Positions 21,290-32,919 of a stretch of 64,000 nucleotides of DNA are shown here, in pieces. Position 1 is the first letter of the stretch. Every line of letters starts with the position of its first letter. The translations under genes and the position numbers were made by a program. Under the pieces are notes generated by a model. That model did no database searches and was not told the DNA's origin. It saw only the letters and a program-made list of their open reading frames with translations. Source of the DNA: Myotis daubentonii (taxonomy: Eukaryota; Chordata; Mammalia; Chiroptera; Vespertilionidae); the NCBI RefSeq assembly GCF_963259705.1, contig NC_081844.1, positions 49,647,501-49,711,500 of the forward strand. The letters are read 5' to 3'.

Positions 21290-21763
21290 TTAAAGGATAC
21301 CTTTCAGCATTTCATATAATACTGGTTTGGTGGTGATGAACTCCTTTAGCTTTTCCTTATCTGTGAAGCTCTTTATCTGACCTTCAATTCTGAATGATAG
21401 CTTTGCTGGATAAAGTAATCTTGGTTGTAGGTTCTTGGCATTCATCACTTTGAATATCTCTTGCCACTCCCTTCTGGCCTGCAAAGTTTCTGTTGAGAAA
21501 TCAGCTGACAGTCGTATGGGTATTCCCTTGTAGGTAACTGAGTTTCTTTCTCTTGCTGCTTTTAAGATTCTCTCTTTGTCTTTTGCTCTTGGCATTTTAA
21601 TTATGATGTGTCTTGGTGTGGTCCTCTTTGGATTCCTTTTGTTTGGGGTTCTCTGTGCTTCCTGGACCTGTAAGTCTATTTCTTTCACCAGGTGAGGGAA
21701 GTTTTCTGTCATTATTTCTTCAAATAGGTTTTCAATATCTTGCTCTCTCTCATCTTCTGGCAT
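21290..21763 (-). pseudogene. L1/HAL1 ORF1p, C-terminal half
   Basis: 157 codons from an internal Met. It holds the ORF1p RRM and C-terminal domain: 'TPRHIIIKMPRAKDKERILK', then 'QARREWQEIFKVMNAKNLQP' and 'LLYPAKLSFRIEGQIKSFTD', ending with stop at 21290. ORF1p is an RNA-binding trimeric chaperone that packages its own RNA. The natural start lies upstream in the other reading frame, so this is one part of a single broken ORF. Intact L1 ORF1p is roughly 340 residues; the two parts total about 280. Confidence 0.88.
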
Positions 21764-21765
21764 CC

Positions 21766-22140
21766 CTATAATTCGGATTTGGTACGCTTGAAGCAGTCCC
21801 AGAGGCTTCTTACACTATCTTCGTATTTTTGGATTCTTTTTTCATTTTGCTTTTCCGGTTGGGTGTTTTTTGCTTCTTCATATTTCAATTCTTTGACTTG
21901 ATTCTTGCACTCCTCTGGTCTGCTGTTGGGTGTCTGTATAATATTTGTTATTTCAGTCAGTGTATGCTTAATTTCTAGTTGGTTCTTTATCACATCATCG
22001 AGGGTCTCATTAGATTTCTTAAGGATCTCACTACATTTATCGGCAGTTTTTAGAAAATTATTGAAAGACCTTAAAAGTGTGGTTTTGAGCTCTATATCTT
22101 CCATTTCTGACATCTGCATCCTGTTTCTTTGTCTCCGCAT
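21766..22140 (-). pseudogene. L1/HAL1 ORF1p, N-terminal half
   Basis: 124 codons from ATG at 22140, opening 'MRRQRNRMQMSEMEDIELKT'. The acidic/basic heptad-like region is consistent with the ORF1p coiled coil. It ends at a premature stop after 'WDCFKRTKSEL', where L1 ORF1 normally continues 'NIRI.G.PE'. A one-base indel at about 21770-21790 explains the shift into the downstream frame. Confidence 0.88.
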
Positions 22141-22360
22141 TTTTTATGCTTTCTTGGTGCAACCCCTAGTGGTCTTTATGCACAGTCTTGTTGTAGTTAA
22201 GCCTAGATTGTTGTAGGTAATACTGGCGGGGTTTTGATCTCCAGGCCAACTGGCTGTGAGTATCAGCTGTGTCTGCAGTGAGAGAATTTCTGTCCTCTGG
22301 GGAGGTGCTAATCTAGCCTTTGCCTGAGGCTATCCGGCAAATGCCTCTGTGCAGGGCTTG

Positions 22361-22383
22361 GGCGGGGGGGGGGGGGGGGGGGG
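22361..22383. repeat. Poly-G run
   Basis: About 20 consecutive G within the HAL1 5' UTR. Length may be unreliable in assembly; possible G-quadruplex. Confidence 0.85.
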
Positions 22384-22449
22384 TCGCGCTGGGATCAACA
22401 GGGTGGGCCAGAGCAAGCAGTTATGGCTGCTCTCAGAGAGTGAGAGAGC

Positions 22450-22551
22450 CAAACCACAACCCAGGACATGTGTCTTGACCGGGAATTGAACCTTCAATCT
22501 TTCAATGCATGGGATGGTGATGTCCAATCAACTGAGCCACACTGGCCAGGG
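22450..22551 (-). repeat. Ves-type SINE head fragment
   Basis: 'ggacatgtgtcttgaccggg', 'aattgaaccttcaatctttc', 'actgagccacactggccagg'. Only the tRNA-like head remains, at the 5' side of HAL1. It may have been joined to it at insertion. Confidence 0.75.
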
Positions 22552-22684
22552 ATTAATACACATTTCTATCCCGCTCTTCCATAGGTACCAATCCAGTATG
22601 TTTAATATCTGTCCTTAATATGCAAATGATATTATAAAATATGTACTGTTATTTCTTGAATATGTCATTCTAATTTACACAAAT

Positions 22685-24070
22685 GGTACTAAGCTGTAAG
22701 ACCTATTTACTATTTTTCTCATTCATCTTCATAGTTTTGAAATTTATCCATGGCACTGTATGTATTTTAGTCCCTTCCCTCTTACTCCTTCTAGCTTTCT
22801 TTAATATTTCCATTTTCCTTATCTTATACCTGCCATACCAAACAAAGTTTCATATATACCTTGTTACATGTCGTCTCAGGTCCTTTGAGAATATATTTTT
22901 TTCCCTATGGGAACATATTTCTCAGGAGTAGAATCAGTTAATCATAAGTATACACATACTGAGTTTCCCTAAATACTGTCAAGCATTCCTTTTCTTCACA
23001 ACATGGCTATCAGCAGATTGTATCCACATTTCTAACTTTTTCACTCTGATGTTTTAATTTGCATTTTCTTCTGATTGCTAAAGAAGTTTGCTCAGTCACA
23101 GGCTACAACTTCCTATTCATTTCTTTGTCAGTTTTACTACTGAAATATTTACCTTTTTACTTTCCTATATTTAGAGCTCTTTCTCATTTATATTATTAAT
23201 CTATTTTTTAACTTTTATATAGTGAAAAGATATTTAGAATTTTTTTCACTGGTTATCTAGCTGTGATTATAGAAATTGTTAGTAAAGATAATTCTTTAAT
23301 TATTTTTGTGTTTTCAAATCTACCTTTTCATTATCTTATTTGTGCATTTTAGATCTCATTTAAGATGTTTTCCCCACTCCTTGGAGAAAGTATTATCTTA
23401 ATACTTTTTATTTTTTTGTATATTTAGAAACATTAATATATTTTGAGTGCAATGCTGTTTGGAATAAAGTAGTGATACAGCTATGTTCTTTTCCATAGAT
23501 TGGGCCATTAGTTTTCTCAACACTACCTACTAAAATAAATAATTCTTTCCCTATTTGTAATAAATCATTTCTCATTTTCATATAAATACACATAGAAATA
23601 TATACTTATAAATAAATAATACAAGAATAAATTGTGTTTCACATACTCACAACTGTAATCATACTTTTCTAACTCCTGTATATACAGGGGTTCTTTTTTG
23701 TTCTCTTAGTCAAATTCCTTTTCATGTAGTTTAGAACTATGGTTTATTAGAACATATCAATATTTGTCAATAACAATACACTTATCTTCTTTATCAAAGT
23801 TGACTTAGCCATTTCTGCAACTGAATGCATTCATGTCCACTTTAGAAAAAGATGATCAATTGTTTCAGAGTGTACAGATGGAAATATTGCTTTTATTGTA
23901 GTGATAATGTCTTATTTTAGAGGAAATTGACATATTAGATGTATACATGTCGCTATTTATCCTTGCATATACGTTTTTCCATTTATTAAATCTATTTTAT
24001 TACTTAATTTTTCACTTTACTATTTTATTAAAGCTGTAATTTAAACTATAAAAATGTTAGCTTTTTATTT
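22685..24070 (-). repeat. Old L1 (L1M-like) remnants
   Basis: Order resembles the complement of the L1 ORF2 3' portion: 'gaaatttatccatggcactg', 'ttctcaggagtagaatcagt', 'caacatggctatcagcagat', 'aatttgcattttcttctgat', then 3'-UTR-like AT-rich sequence. Strongly diverged, no readable ORF; limits approximate. Confidence 0.5.
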
Positions 24071-24208
24071 TGGTTCTTAGGTATTTTATTTTTTGATTGT
24101 TATTAAGAGCACTGTTTATTATTATACTGTTTATTAGTTATTGCTGCTGCTATAGAGGTGCTATTGATGTCCATTAGCTAGCTGATTCTTTATCCAACCA
24201 CCTTAATA

Positions 24209-24442
24209 AACTTTTTTTTAAATTTTTTTATTGATTAAGTTATTACATATGTGCCCTTATCCTCACATTACTCCCCATTCCCCCCACTCATGCCCTCACT
24301 TCCCCTGTTGTCTGTATCCATTTGTTAGGCCTAAATGCTTGCATATAAGTCCTTTGGTTGAACTCTCACCCTTACCCCCACCCGCTCCTACCTTCCCTCT
24401 GAGGTTTTGATGGTCTGATTGATGCTTCTCTGTCTCTGGAAC
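24209..24442 (-). repeat. L1 3' end (5'-truncated)
   Basis: Poly-T, 'ttattgattaagttattaca', C-rich 'cattccccccactcatgccc', 'gtatccatttgttaggccta', 'ttgatggtctgattgatgct'. This is the bat L1 3' UTR in reverse, related to the 3' ends at 29035, 33645 and 47938. Confidence 0.85.
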
Positions 24443-24784
24443 TTTTTAATCTGTTAATCCTTTTGAGTTTTCTGTTTAGATGATCACATTAATCTTCATG
24501 CTTCTTATATATTTTCTTATAGCTTGACCTATCTCTTCCAGTAATATTAAATATTATAAGAGACTAGAGGCTCGGTACATGAAATTCATGCCCTTGGGGG
24601 TGTTCCTCAGCCAGGTCTGCACCCTCTCACAGTCCAGGAGCCCTCAGGGAATGTCCGACTGACAGCTTAGGTCTACTCCTCATGGGAAGAGGGCCTAAGC
24701 CAGCAGTCAAATATCCTTAGCACTGCCATGGAGGCATAAGCCTGGCTTCTGGCTGAGCAGCATTCCCCCTGTGGGAGCACACCA

Positions 24785-24835
24785 ACCACCAGGGGGCAGA
24801 TCCTGCATTGAACATCTGCCCCCTGGTGGTCAGTG
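24785..24835. promoter_or_regulatory. Inverted pair of CTCF-like motifs
   Basis: 'accaccagggggcaga' (24785-24800, plus) faces 'CTGCCCCCTGGTGGTCAGTG' (24816-24835, which is the motif on the minus strand), so the pair is convergent-inverted within 51 bp. Sequence match only; the flanks can also pair as a hairpin. Confidence 0.45.
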
Positions 24836-25141
24836 TGTGTCATAAGGACTGGTCATTCCTCCGTTGGGTCAAAACCAGCTCTCTGACATCCCCTTAGGGG
24901 TCCCAGATTGTGAGAGGGTGCAGGCCAGGCCGAGGGACCCCACTGGTGCATGATCTGGGCCAGAAATGGGCATGGGAGTTTGGCCAGCCAGGAAGGGACT
25001 GCAGGAGGGCTCCAGGGCAAGTCCGGCCCATCTCGCTCAATCCCTATCGACCAGACCCCAGCAGCAAGCTAACCTACCAGTCAGAGCATCTGCCCCCAGT
25101 GGTCAGTGCATGTCATAGCGACTGGTCGACCAGTAAACTGT

Positions 25142-25161
25142 CTGCCCCCTGGTGGTCAGTG
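25142..25161 (-). promoter_or_regulatory. CTCF-like motif
   Basis: Minus strand CACTGACCACCAGGGGGCAG, identical over 20 bases to the site at 2571-2590 and part of the second body unit of this Helitron. Confidence 0.45.
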
Positions 25162-25280
25162 CACATCATAGCAAGCAGTTGAGTGGCCTTAGCATATTCA
25201 TTAGCATATTACACTTTGATTGATTGAATGGCCAACTGGACAACCAGACACTTAGCATATTAGGCTTTTATTATATAGGA

Positions 25281-26479
25281 TGGTGTCAACGGTAATGTAT
25301 TAATATCTTAATAGAAATGTGCCAACAACCTCTCTATTAAATATAATATTTGCTGTTTCTGTCAGTGATAAGTTTTTACAAAATTAGATACCATACATTT
25401 CTAATATTCATAAATTAAATGGTTGTTTTTCTCTTAGCATACTTAATAAAATCAGTTAATCAGTTTATTTTTTTCCTATAATTAAACTCCTTTTAGAACA
25501 TAATGATTATGTTTATTACAAATTTGATAGATTTTAACTATAACACCATGAACAATAAATCATATAGACTATAAATATTAAAGTAATAAGATATTATATT
25601 ATGCTTATTATCTCTCTTAAAAGTTGATAGGTAAAGAAGATAATAAACCCAAATACATAAAACTTGAATAATCCAATTTTTTAAACTTTAATTAATAGCC
25701 TTATAGAGTACCACATACATCTAAACAAAAAAATGCATGTTTATATTAATCACCAATAAAAAATGTAAATGTTTACCATTAAATAATGTACAGAAAATAA
25801 TCTTATTTTTCCCAAAGAATCAGATCAAATAAAATGTGTTTTCCACTTAATAATGCAATAAAATAGAAGTTAAAAATTTTTGTTTAAATAAGGCAAAAAT
25901 TACTAAATGTTTGCATACTAAATAAAATACAACTTATTCTTTGATCAAAAGAAGGAAAAAATAAGAAAAATTAAAAACATTTAGAACTGAATGCCAATAA
26001 AAACATTAGATGACAAAATTTGTGGGATACAGAAAAAGGTACATAGAGAGAATTTATAGTTTAGACACACTTGTGAGCAAATAAATTAGAAAAATACAAT
26101 TAAGGAGCTACAAACCATTTCAAGAAGTTGGGAAAAATAAAAATTGAGAAAACTGAAAATAAGGAATACAATAGTAAATATAAGCATAAAATTAGTAATA
26201 TAGGAAAAATAATATATAAATAAGGCTTACAGAACCAACAGCAACTTTTTAGAAAAGATGAATGAGCAGTGCAAACTTCTAGTGATGTTGGTCAAGGAGA
26301 AAAAAGTGAAAACATATGAATAAAAGTGTTAAACATGAACTAACACAAGAGATATTTAATAATTAAAGAATATGCTAGAACTGGGCATGAATTAAGAAAC
26401 TTGAATAGACATATATACACTGAAGAATCTGAAATGAAGTAAAAGATAACCCTCTTTATTTTTTAAACACATTTGACAC
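25281..26479. other. Very AT-rich interval
   Basis: Mostly A/T with short A-runs; no ORF or diagnostic repeat. Confidence 0.5.
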
Positions 26480-26985
26480 ATGTGACACATTCATGGTAGA
26501 CAGAATAAGAGCTCCCCTGAAGATGTCTAAGCCCTAATCCCTGGAACCTGTGAATATGTTGCACATGAAACCAATGAAATTTAATGGGTTGTAAAAGTGG
26601 AAGAGGAGGCAGAAGAGTCAATGAGAGGCATGTGGCCATAGAAGTAAAAACAAAGATTCTAAGCATGGCAGGGTCTCGGCCCATCATTGCTGGTTTTGAG
26701 CTGGAGAAAGTACTTCTGAGTCAAGGAGTGTGGGCAGCCTCTAAATCTGACAGCCATCCAACAAACAGGGACCCACAATCCTAAAGGGTAAGTAACCATA
26801 CCTGCCAACAACTGAAATGAACAAAGGAATGGATTCAACCCCAGAGCCTCCACAAAAGAAAGCAGACTTGCTGAAACCTTGAAGTTACTCACTATCAGAC
26901 TTCCTAACTACAGAATTCTAAGATAATTCTGTGTTAAGTTTCTGATAATATTTTACAGGTGCAGTAACACACTAATATATGAGCT
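26480..26985 (+). repeat. MaLR-type LTR, diverged
   Basis: 'agatgtctaagccctaatcc', 'ctggaacctgtgaatatgtt', 'attgctggttttgagctgga', 'gtgtgggcagcctctaaatc' and 'gattcaaccccagagcctcc' match the order of a MaLR-type LTR. It carries an A-rich 3' portion. Short ORFs here are not genes. Confidence 0.6.
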
Positions 26986-28619
26986 GAATTATTTCAGCCT
27001 TTATTTCCTGCCTCTCCTCAAAAATCTTGTGAGCCAATTATATTAATTTACTTGCAGTACCACAGATACCCATAGATAATGAATTTAAAGCTTGGACAAT
27101 TAAATTTTTTTTCTGTAGAATTTTCTTTTTTATGTAAAATTCTTATTTATTGAACTTACTGGGGTGACAGTGGTTAACAAAAACAAGGAGTCCTGATTAA
27201 TTAACAAGCAGAACAAAAAGAACTCTTCTCTGTAAAGACTTCTCTAACTCTCTTGTTTGCAATTCTATTGCCTCCCTTCTTTGCTCTTTGGAAAAAATAA
27301 TAAATCTGTTGAGTGTGATAGGACAAAAGCTGTATTTTATTTAACTTTAAATTTCTGGCTCAGAGTCTCAAAAATAGGAAGAAGTAACAAATGCTTGTGG
27401 TATGAATGAATGGCACATTGGCAGGAAATCCCTGACCTCATAAATCTAGGCAGTCAATCAGCATACAAAATAGGAAATAAATTTCAGGATAGATAGAGAG
27501 AGAGAGACATAGAAATGAGGCTTTGGAAAACATTTTGTAACTACCCAACACTAAAGGGAAAAAAAAGAAAAAAAGGATAATGCTTGGATGTGCATTTCCT
27601 CCCTGGAAATGGTCTTTCTGTTGATCCCTGCTTCAGTCAATTCACTTTGACTAATAGCGTCCTGCATCAATAGTGACATATCACTAAACTCTGCTACATA
27701 TTTTGGGCCAGAGGAAACATCTTTGAAATTGTTTCCAGGATTGCCTGACTGCCTACATGTCCTCATCTTTTAAATATTTTATTTTTGGTATCTGCACAAA
27801 TGTTATCTAATCTAAAGGAAAATTCTCAAGGGTAAACACCAGGTCTATATTTGATTTACCTCTCAAAACCTACTTCTTTTTTTATAGCATGTAGAAGAGT
27901 ATTCTGCACATTCTGTACATTCAAATAATCTAAAGCATTTTTTAAAATTTAGAAAATGAAATAAGCATGATTTCACTTCTCCCTAGATTTTTCCACACTA
28001 GCCAAGTGAGTCAATCTGCCCCTCTCTGTAATGTGCACCTAAGTACAGGGACTGGCAGTCATTGTTCAATACTCAGAGTCCTCCAGATGGCTTTCCATTT
28101 GTGCAACCTGCAACCAGAAGTCTGGTCAAGCTTATCTCTTGATTATCTTCATTCTGGGCTGCCAACATACTCAAATGACTGAGTATTGCACATGGATACC
28201 TTGGTGTACATATCGTGTGCTCTGGTTTTAAAAATATCATATATTTTGTTGAAAGTAACACCTTAGTTGAAATAAAATAGAATCAATATTAACCTCAAAA
28301 GTATTTCAATTTCTACCTCCATTTTTCCCTGATCATTCAAAAAGATGTTTTAAATGGCTGTTTACATGAATTTGATAAATCACTAAAGAATGAATTAACA
28401 AATAAAAATCTATTTTAATGTCAAATGTGCAGAAATGAATTGAAAACTACCATTGATTTCAAATAAAACTGTCCATCTTAAGCAATTTATCACATGAAAA
28501 AATTACATTTTAGAAAATTTAAAAATAAGATACATACTAAAAAATCAGTACAACAGTGATCTTTGACTTTCCCAGTGTTTCAAAAACTAGAACCTGAAAA
28601 TAACTTATTTACATAAAAC
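26986..28619. other. Unassigned interval
   Basis: A short old L1-like 3' fragment may lie at 27125-27185 ('ttattgaacttactggggtg'). The rest, including 27560-28200, has ordinary base composition and no recognised repeat, so it is a candidate for unique sequence. Confidence 0.4.
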
Positions 28620-28800
28620 AAATATTTATTTTGAATCCTTATGACAATATTATAAAAGAACAATATTATAAAGATCATGCGACATTAGCTACTATTATTC
28701 ATCTTTTGGAAGTAGGAAAAATGAGGCTTACAGAGGTTAGTTTAAAATAACCTAGTATATTTCAGAGTAGAATTCAAATCCTATCAATTTACTCTAAAGC
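28620..28800 (-). repeat. MIR-like SINE
   Basis: 'tactattattcatcttttgg', 'aaaaatgaggcttacagagg' and 'agagtagaattcaaatccta' follow the reverse MIR core. Confidence 0.6.
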
Positions 28801-28964
28801 TAAATAACATAGCTTCTATTGTACCTCTCTTTTCTCAAATTGATAAAAATAAATGCGACTGTCTTTTATTTAGCATGTACAAGTATCAGAGTATAGTAAA
28901 TATTTTATTTATAAAATATTCTTCTTTCTGCACAACCCGGTACAGGAGTATTCCTACAGAAAGC

Positions 28965-29895
28965 TCTGAATACAGTGCCTACTGTAATTAGCACTCACTG
29001 TTAGTTTCTCACACTATATGTATTATTGTTATCCTTTATTTAAATTTTTATTGTTTAAGTATTACATAAGTCTCCTTTTCCCCCCATTGACCTCTCCCCG
29101 GTCACCCCAACCCCTCAGCACATGCTTCACCTCTCCCCCACATGTGTGTCCATTGGATAGGCTCATATGCATGCATACAAATGCTTTGGTTGATCTCTTA
29201 TCTCCTCACCCCACATCTTCCCTCATAGGTTGGACAGTCTGTTCAATGCTTTTATGACTCTGGTTCTATTGTTTTCCATCAGTTTATGTTGTTCATTATA
29301 TTCCACAAATGAGTGAGATCTTGTGATGTTTATCTTTCTCTGACTGGCTTATTTCGCTTAGCATGATGCTCTCCAGTCCCATCCATGCTGTTGCAAAGAA
29401 GAAGAATTCTTTTTTTATAGCAGTGTAGTATTCCATTGTGAAGATGTACCACAGTTTTCTAATCCACTCATCTGCTGATGGGCACTTCAGCTATTTCCAA
29501 ATCTTAGCTATTGTAAATTGTGCTGCTATGCACACAGGGTTCATATATCCTTTCTGATTGGTGTTTCTATTTTCTTGGGATATATATTCCTAGAAGTGGG
29601 ATTACTGGATCAAATGGAAGTCCAATTTTTAATTTTTTGAGGAAATGCCATACTGTTCTCCACAGTGGCTGCACCAGTCTGCATTCCCACTAGCAGTGCA
29701 TGAGGGTTTCTTTTTCTCGGCATCCTCGCCAGCACTTGTTATTTGTTGATTTGTTGATGATAGCCATTCTGACAGGTGTGAGATGTTATTCTTGTTACCA
29801 TCTCTATTTTAGAGATTTAAAAAACTGAACTCAGGAACAGAATATTTTTCCCCGAAGTCATACTTACAATGAATGGCTGAGTAAAAATGTGAAAG
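28965..29895 (-). repeat. MIR split by an L1 insertion
   Basis: 'ttagcactcactgttag' to 'tattattgttatcc' (28965-29034) and 'ttcttgttaccatctctatt' onward (29788-29895) form one reverse MIR. The L1 at 29035-29788 interrupts it. A degenerate duplication ('ttattgttatcc' / 'ttcttgttacca') flanks the L1. Confidence 0.55.
29035..29788 (-). mobile_element. L1 3' end, 5'-truncated
   Basis: Poly-T, C-rich 3' UTR complement, then the complement of the ORF2 C-terminus: 'taatccactcatctgctgat', 'ttgctgctatgcacacaggg'-like block, 'cacagtggctgcaccagtct', 'gccagcacttgttatttgtt', 'ttctgacaggtgtgagatg'. About 0.75 kb; frame broken. Inverted relative to the L1 at 33645-34475. Confidence 0.9.
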
Positions 29896-31622
29896 CAAAT
29901 TTGTTTCTTGCTCTATTTATTAGAATCTATCAAACCAAATCTGCCAGCTATCAAGTGTATATGCTAAAGAACAGCATCCTAAAACATTCTTGTTTCTCTG
30001 ATCTTCAGCATCCTGATAGCAATATAGGTGTCACTCTAGTGGTGCATGTGCCCCTTAATAAAATCTCCTAGACATGATTTAATACAAATTTCTCCCTTAT
30101 CTATTTATTTTGCAAAAGTAACCCACTAACCCCCACAACTTCGTTCCTGAGCATGTATTTTACTTTTGTGTATTCATCATGTCATCAGAAATGCATGTGA
30201 TTGAAATTATAATATTAAGTTCTACTTGTACAAAACACTGTATCGCTTTCACAATATGCTGACATTTTCATATAAATATTCATTGAATCCTAATAAAAAT
30301 CATATGGGGGAAAAACATGAGGTAAGACAAAAATATTTTACTGCATTTATTGATTAAGTAAGTGTAGAGGAGATTAACAATATGCAAAATTATATAGCTA
30401 AAAAGTGTCAGAGCAGCAACTGGAATCAGACCTTGTCTGTGTGATTACCTGGGCTTTTTCATCTCACCACATTCTTCTCAGGGATTCCAGATTCCAAAAC
30501 TTATACTAAAGCTGCTCAAAAAGAGATGATGGAGACAGAATAGATGTTTAACACGGCCCTCTTCTGAAATTGTTGGCTTATAATTTTTTCTTTCATAGGG
30601 AACATATTAAATTTGTGAGAAACAAAGTATTAAATTTACTTTTGTGGTTAATTATTTTATACTCATTATAGAATAAAAATTTTGTAGAACATTAAAATTT
30701 CCATGAGAAAAATTCTTTCTATGAAGTAATACCACAATTGAAAATACTGATGATGTAGTTTCTTATTAATGTATATCTTTTTCCACCTATAATGTTAAAA
30801 ATGGAAACACTATTTTGTTCTTTTCATGGTAGTATTAAAAGTGAAATTGCTAAGAATAATGGTATCTAATTATCTTTTCTTATTTGAGGTCTGCTGGACT
30901 TTTTGCATCACTATCATTTAATTTATCAGTCTTATTTTTGAAATTATTGACAATTTTAGCCTTTTATTTAAATAGATTGAAAGTCTTATCTTCAAATGAA
31001 GAGCATGTGATTTAAACTTAGTGTAATGCCATTTGACTTTTATATTGAAACTCATATTAAACCACATTTGTATGGAACAGAAAAGAAATATTGTATGTGT
31101 CATTGGCTACTGTTTTATTAACTTCCATTCATTTAAAATGTCAAAAGTAAAGGAGGCAGTTAATCTAAAGCACAAAGTTAAGTTCAAGAACCTAATGAGG
31201 TATGATGTGATATTATTTAGGAAAAGTTTTATTATATAAATCTATAGAAGTATTTGCAATGGCTTTACAACCTTTATTCTAAAATTTATAACACCTTAAT
31301 TTCCTAAATTCTTGGGTGGTAAATTTAAAGAACCAAAATATTTTTCTGACAATTAAAAAATGCATTTTCTATTTCACGATTTTCTTTTGACCGAGCCTCT
31401 GAAATTAACTATTCAAGAATGTATGTGAGCCCATGTAAACTGACTGCATATTCTTTATTCTTTGTGACACCTGTTCTTCTATGCCATGTTATGGCCTCCC
31501 TCATCTGAGCACATATTTGATTCTTAAATTTCTTACTATTTGTGATTCAAAATTGAGAATTAAAATGTCACTGGATGCTGATTGGGTTGAACCATTTTTT
31601 ATTTGTTTTTGTTCTGGTTTGT

Positions 31623-31625
<3 letters not shown>
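29896..31625. other. Unassigned AT-rich interval
   Basis: A weak MIR-like patch may lie at 30270-30480. Otherwise nothing is recognised; ORFs of 60-70 codons look random. Confidence 0.4.

Positions 31626-31671
<46 letters not shown>
31626..31671. repeat. (AT)n microsatellite
   Basis: Uninterrupted AT dinucleotides, 46 bp. Flanked by AT-rich unassigned sequence to 31965. Confidence 0.97.
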
Positions 31672-31674
<3 letters not shown>

Positions 31675-31965
31675 AAATATTTCATCTATATGTATAAGAC
31701 AGTTTAACAAAGCCCATGTACCTACATTCAGGTTAATTGTTAACATTTGTCATATTTGATCAAATTGCTTTTTGAAAACAAAAATATTATAGACACAGTT
31801 GAAGTTCTATGTAATGCTCCACCATGCAGTTATTCTCACCAGACTACATGCAATAACAAACTCTAACCAGAAGATGTTGTGTTTTTCCATATCCATGCAT
31901 TTTAGAATTATATTACATATGCTTGAGTTCACCAACAGAATGTGCCTATTGTAGTGTTTATTTTA

Positions 31966-32445
31966 TTTTATTTTTAATCAAGTTTATTGGGCTGACATTG
32001 GTTAATAAGATCATAAAGCTTTCAACTGTATCCATGATACATGATCTGTCTACTGTATTGTGTAACCACCAAAAGTCAAATCATCTTCCATCACCATATA
32101 TTTGTCCCCCTATACCCTTTTATACCTCTACCTCCCTTCTCTCTGGTAAGCACCATATTGTTGTCTATTTCTATGAGTTTCAGGTTCATATCCCACATAT
32201 AAGTAGCATTATATAGTTCTTAGTTTTTTCTGACTGAATTATTTCACATAATATAATATTCTCAAAATCCACTCATGTTATCACAAATGGCAGTGTTTCA
32301 TCTTTTCTTACAGTGGAGTAGTATTCTATTGTATATATGTACCCATCTTCTTTATCCAATCCTCTATTGAAGGACTCTGGTTCCTTCCATGTCTTGGCCA
32401 TGGTGAATAATGCTGCGAGGAATATAGGGATGCATATACCTTGCT
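31966..32445 (-). repeat. Old L1 3' end
   Basis: 'aagtttattgggctgacatt', 'ggttaataagatcataaagc', 'ctctggtaagcaccatattg', 'tattctattgtatatatgta' and 'ggtgaataatgctgcgagga' follow an older L1 3' region in reverse. Unassigned AT-rich sequence follows to 32919. Confidence 0.8.
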
Positions 32446-32919
32446 AATCAACATTTTTAAAGTTTACATACATCGTATCTGTGATACTATGCTGCAATTT
32501 GCTCTTTAAAAAAAAAAACAAAACACATTCTTTCAGATTTATCCATTTGGTGGATGTAGATAGCACATGTTCATTCTTTTTCACTTTTCTATATATTTAA
32601 TCATGTAAATACATATGCCCAGATATACTTATTCCCATATCGTAGTTGCTTCCAAATTTCAGTTACAAACAAATCTGCAGTAAACATTAAAACTATCTTC
32701 TAAGTAAATGTATGCTTGTTATGTAAGTGTAGTCAAACATATCCGATTTTATTTGTACTACATATTTTAAAAATACTCTCAAAGGTAGCTGAACCAATTT
32801 CTTCTGCAACCAAGAGTGAATATTTCTTTAGTTATGTTCGCACCAACACTTGATATTGGCATATCTTACATATTCTCCAATCTGTTATATGATAAATTAT
32901 ATCTTACTCTTATTTAATA

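Larger units (their letters stand above)
20940..22433 (-). mobile_element. HAL1 (half-L1) retrotransposon
   Basis: On the minus strand: a GC-rich 5' UTR (about 22433-22141), an L1 ORF1 reading frame (22140-21290), then directly about 350 bp of 3' UTR with a G-rich polypurine stretch and 'ttaattaaaaaaaaaa' tail. No ORF2 endonuclease or reverse transcriptase lies between ORF1 and the tail, which is the defining layout of HAL1 elements, known from bats. It would have depended on L1 ORF2p in trans. Only one frameshift breaks ORF1, so it is fairly young. The 5' boundary is approximate, and a TSD was not identified. Confidence 0.8.
24564..25280 (-). mobile_element. Helitron, two-unit body, complete ends
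   Basis: A24563|CTAG...GA25280|T. The left unit ('ggtacatgaaattcatgccc' hairpin relic to about 24870) carries an inverted pair of CTCF-like motifs. A second body, 'aaaaccagctctctgacatc' onward, adds two more such motifs before the 'ttaggcttttattatatagg' 5' end. It looks like a fusion of two related Helitron bodies sharing one pair of termini. Confidence 0.92.
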
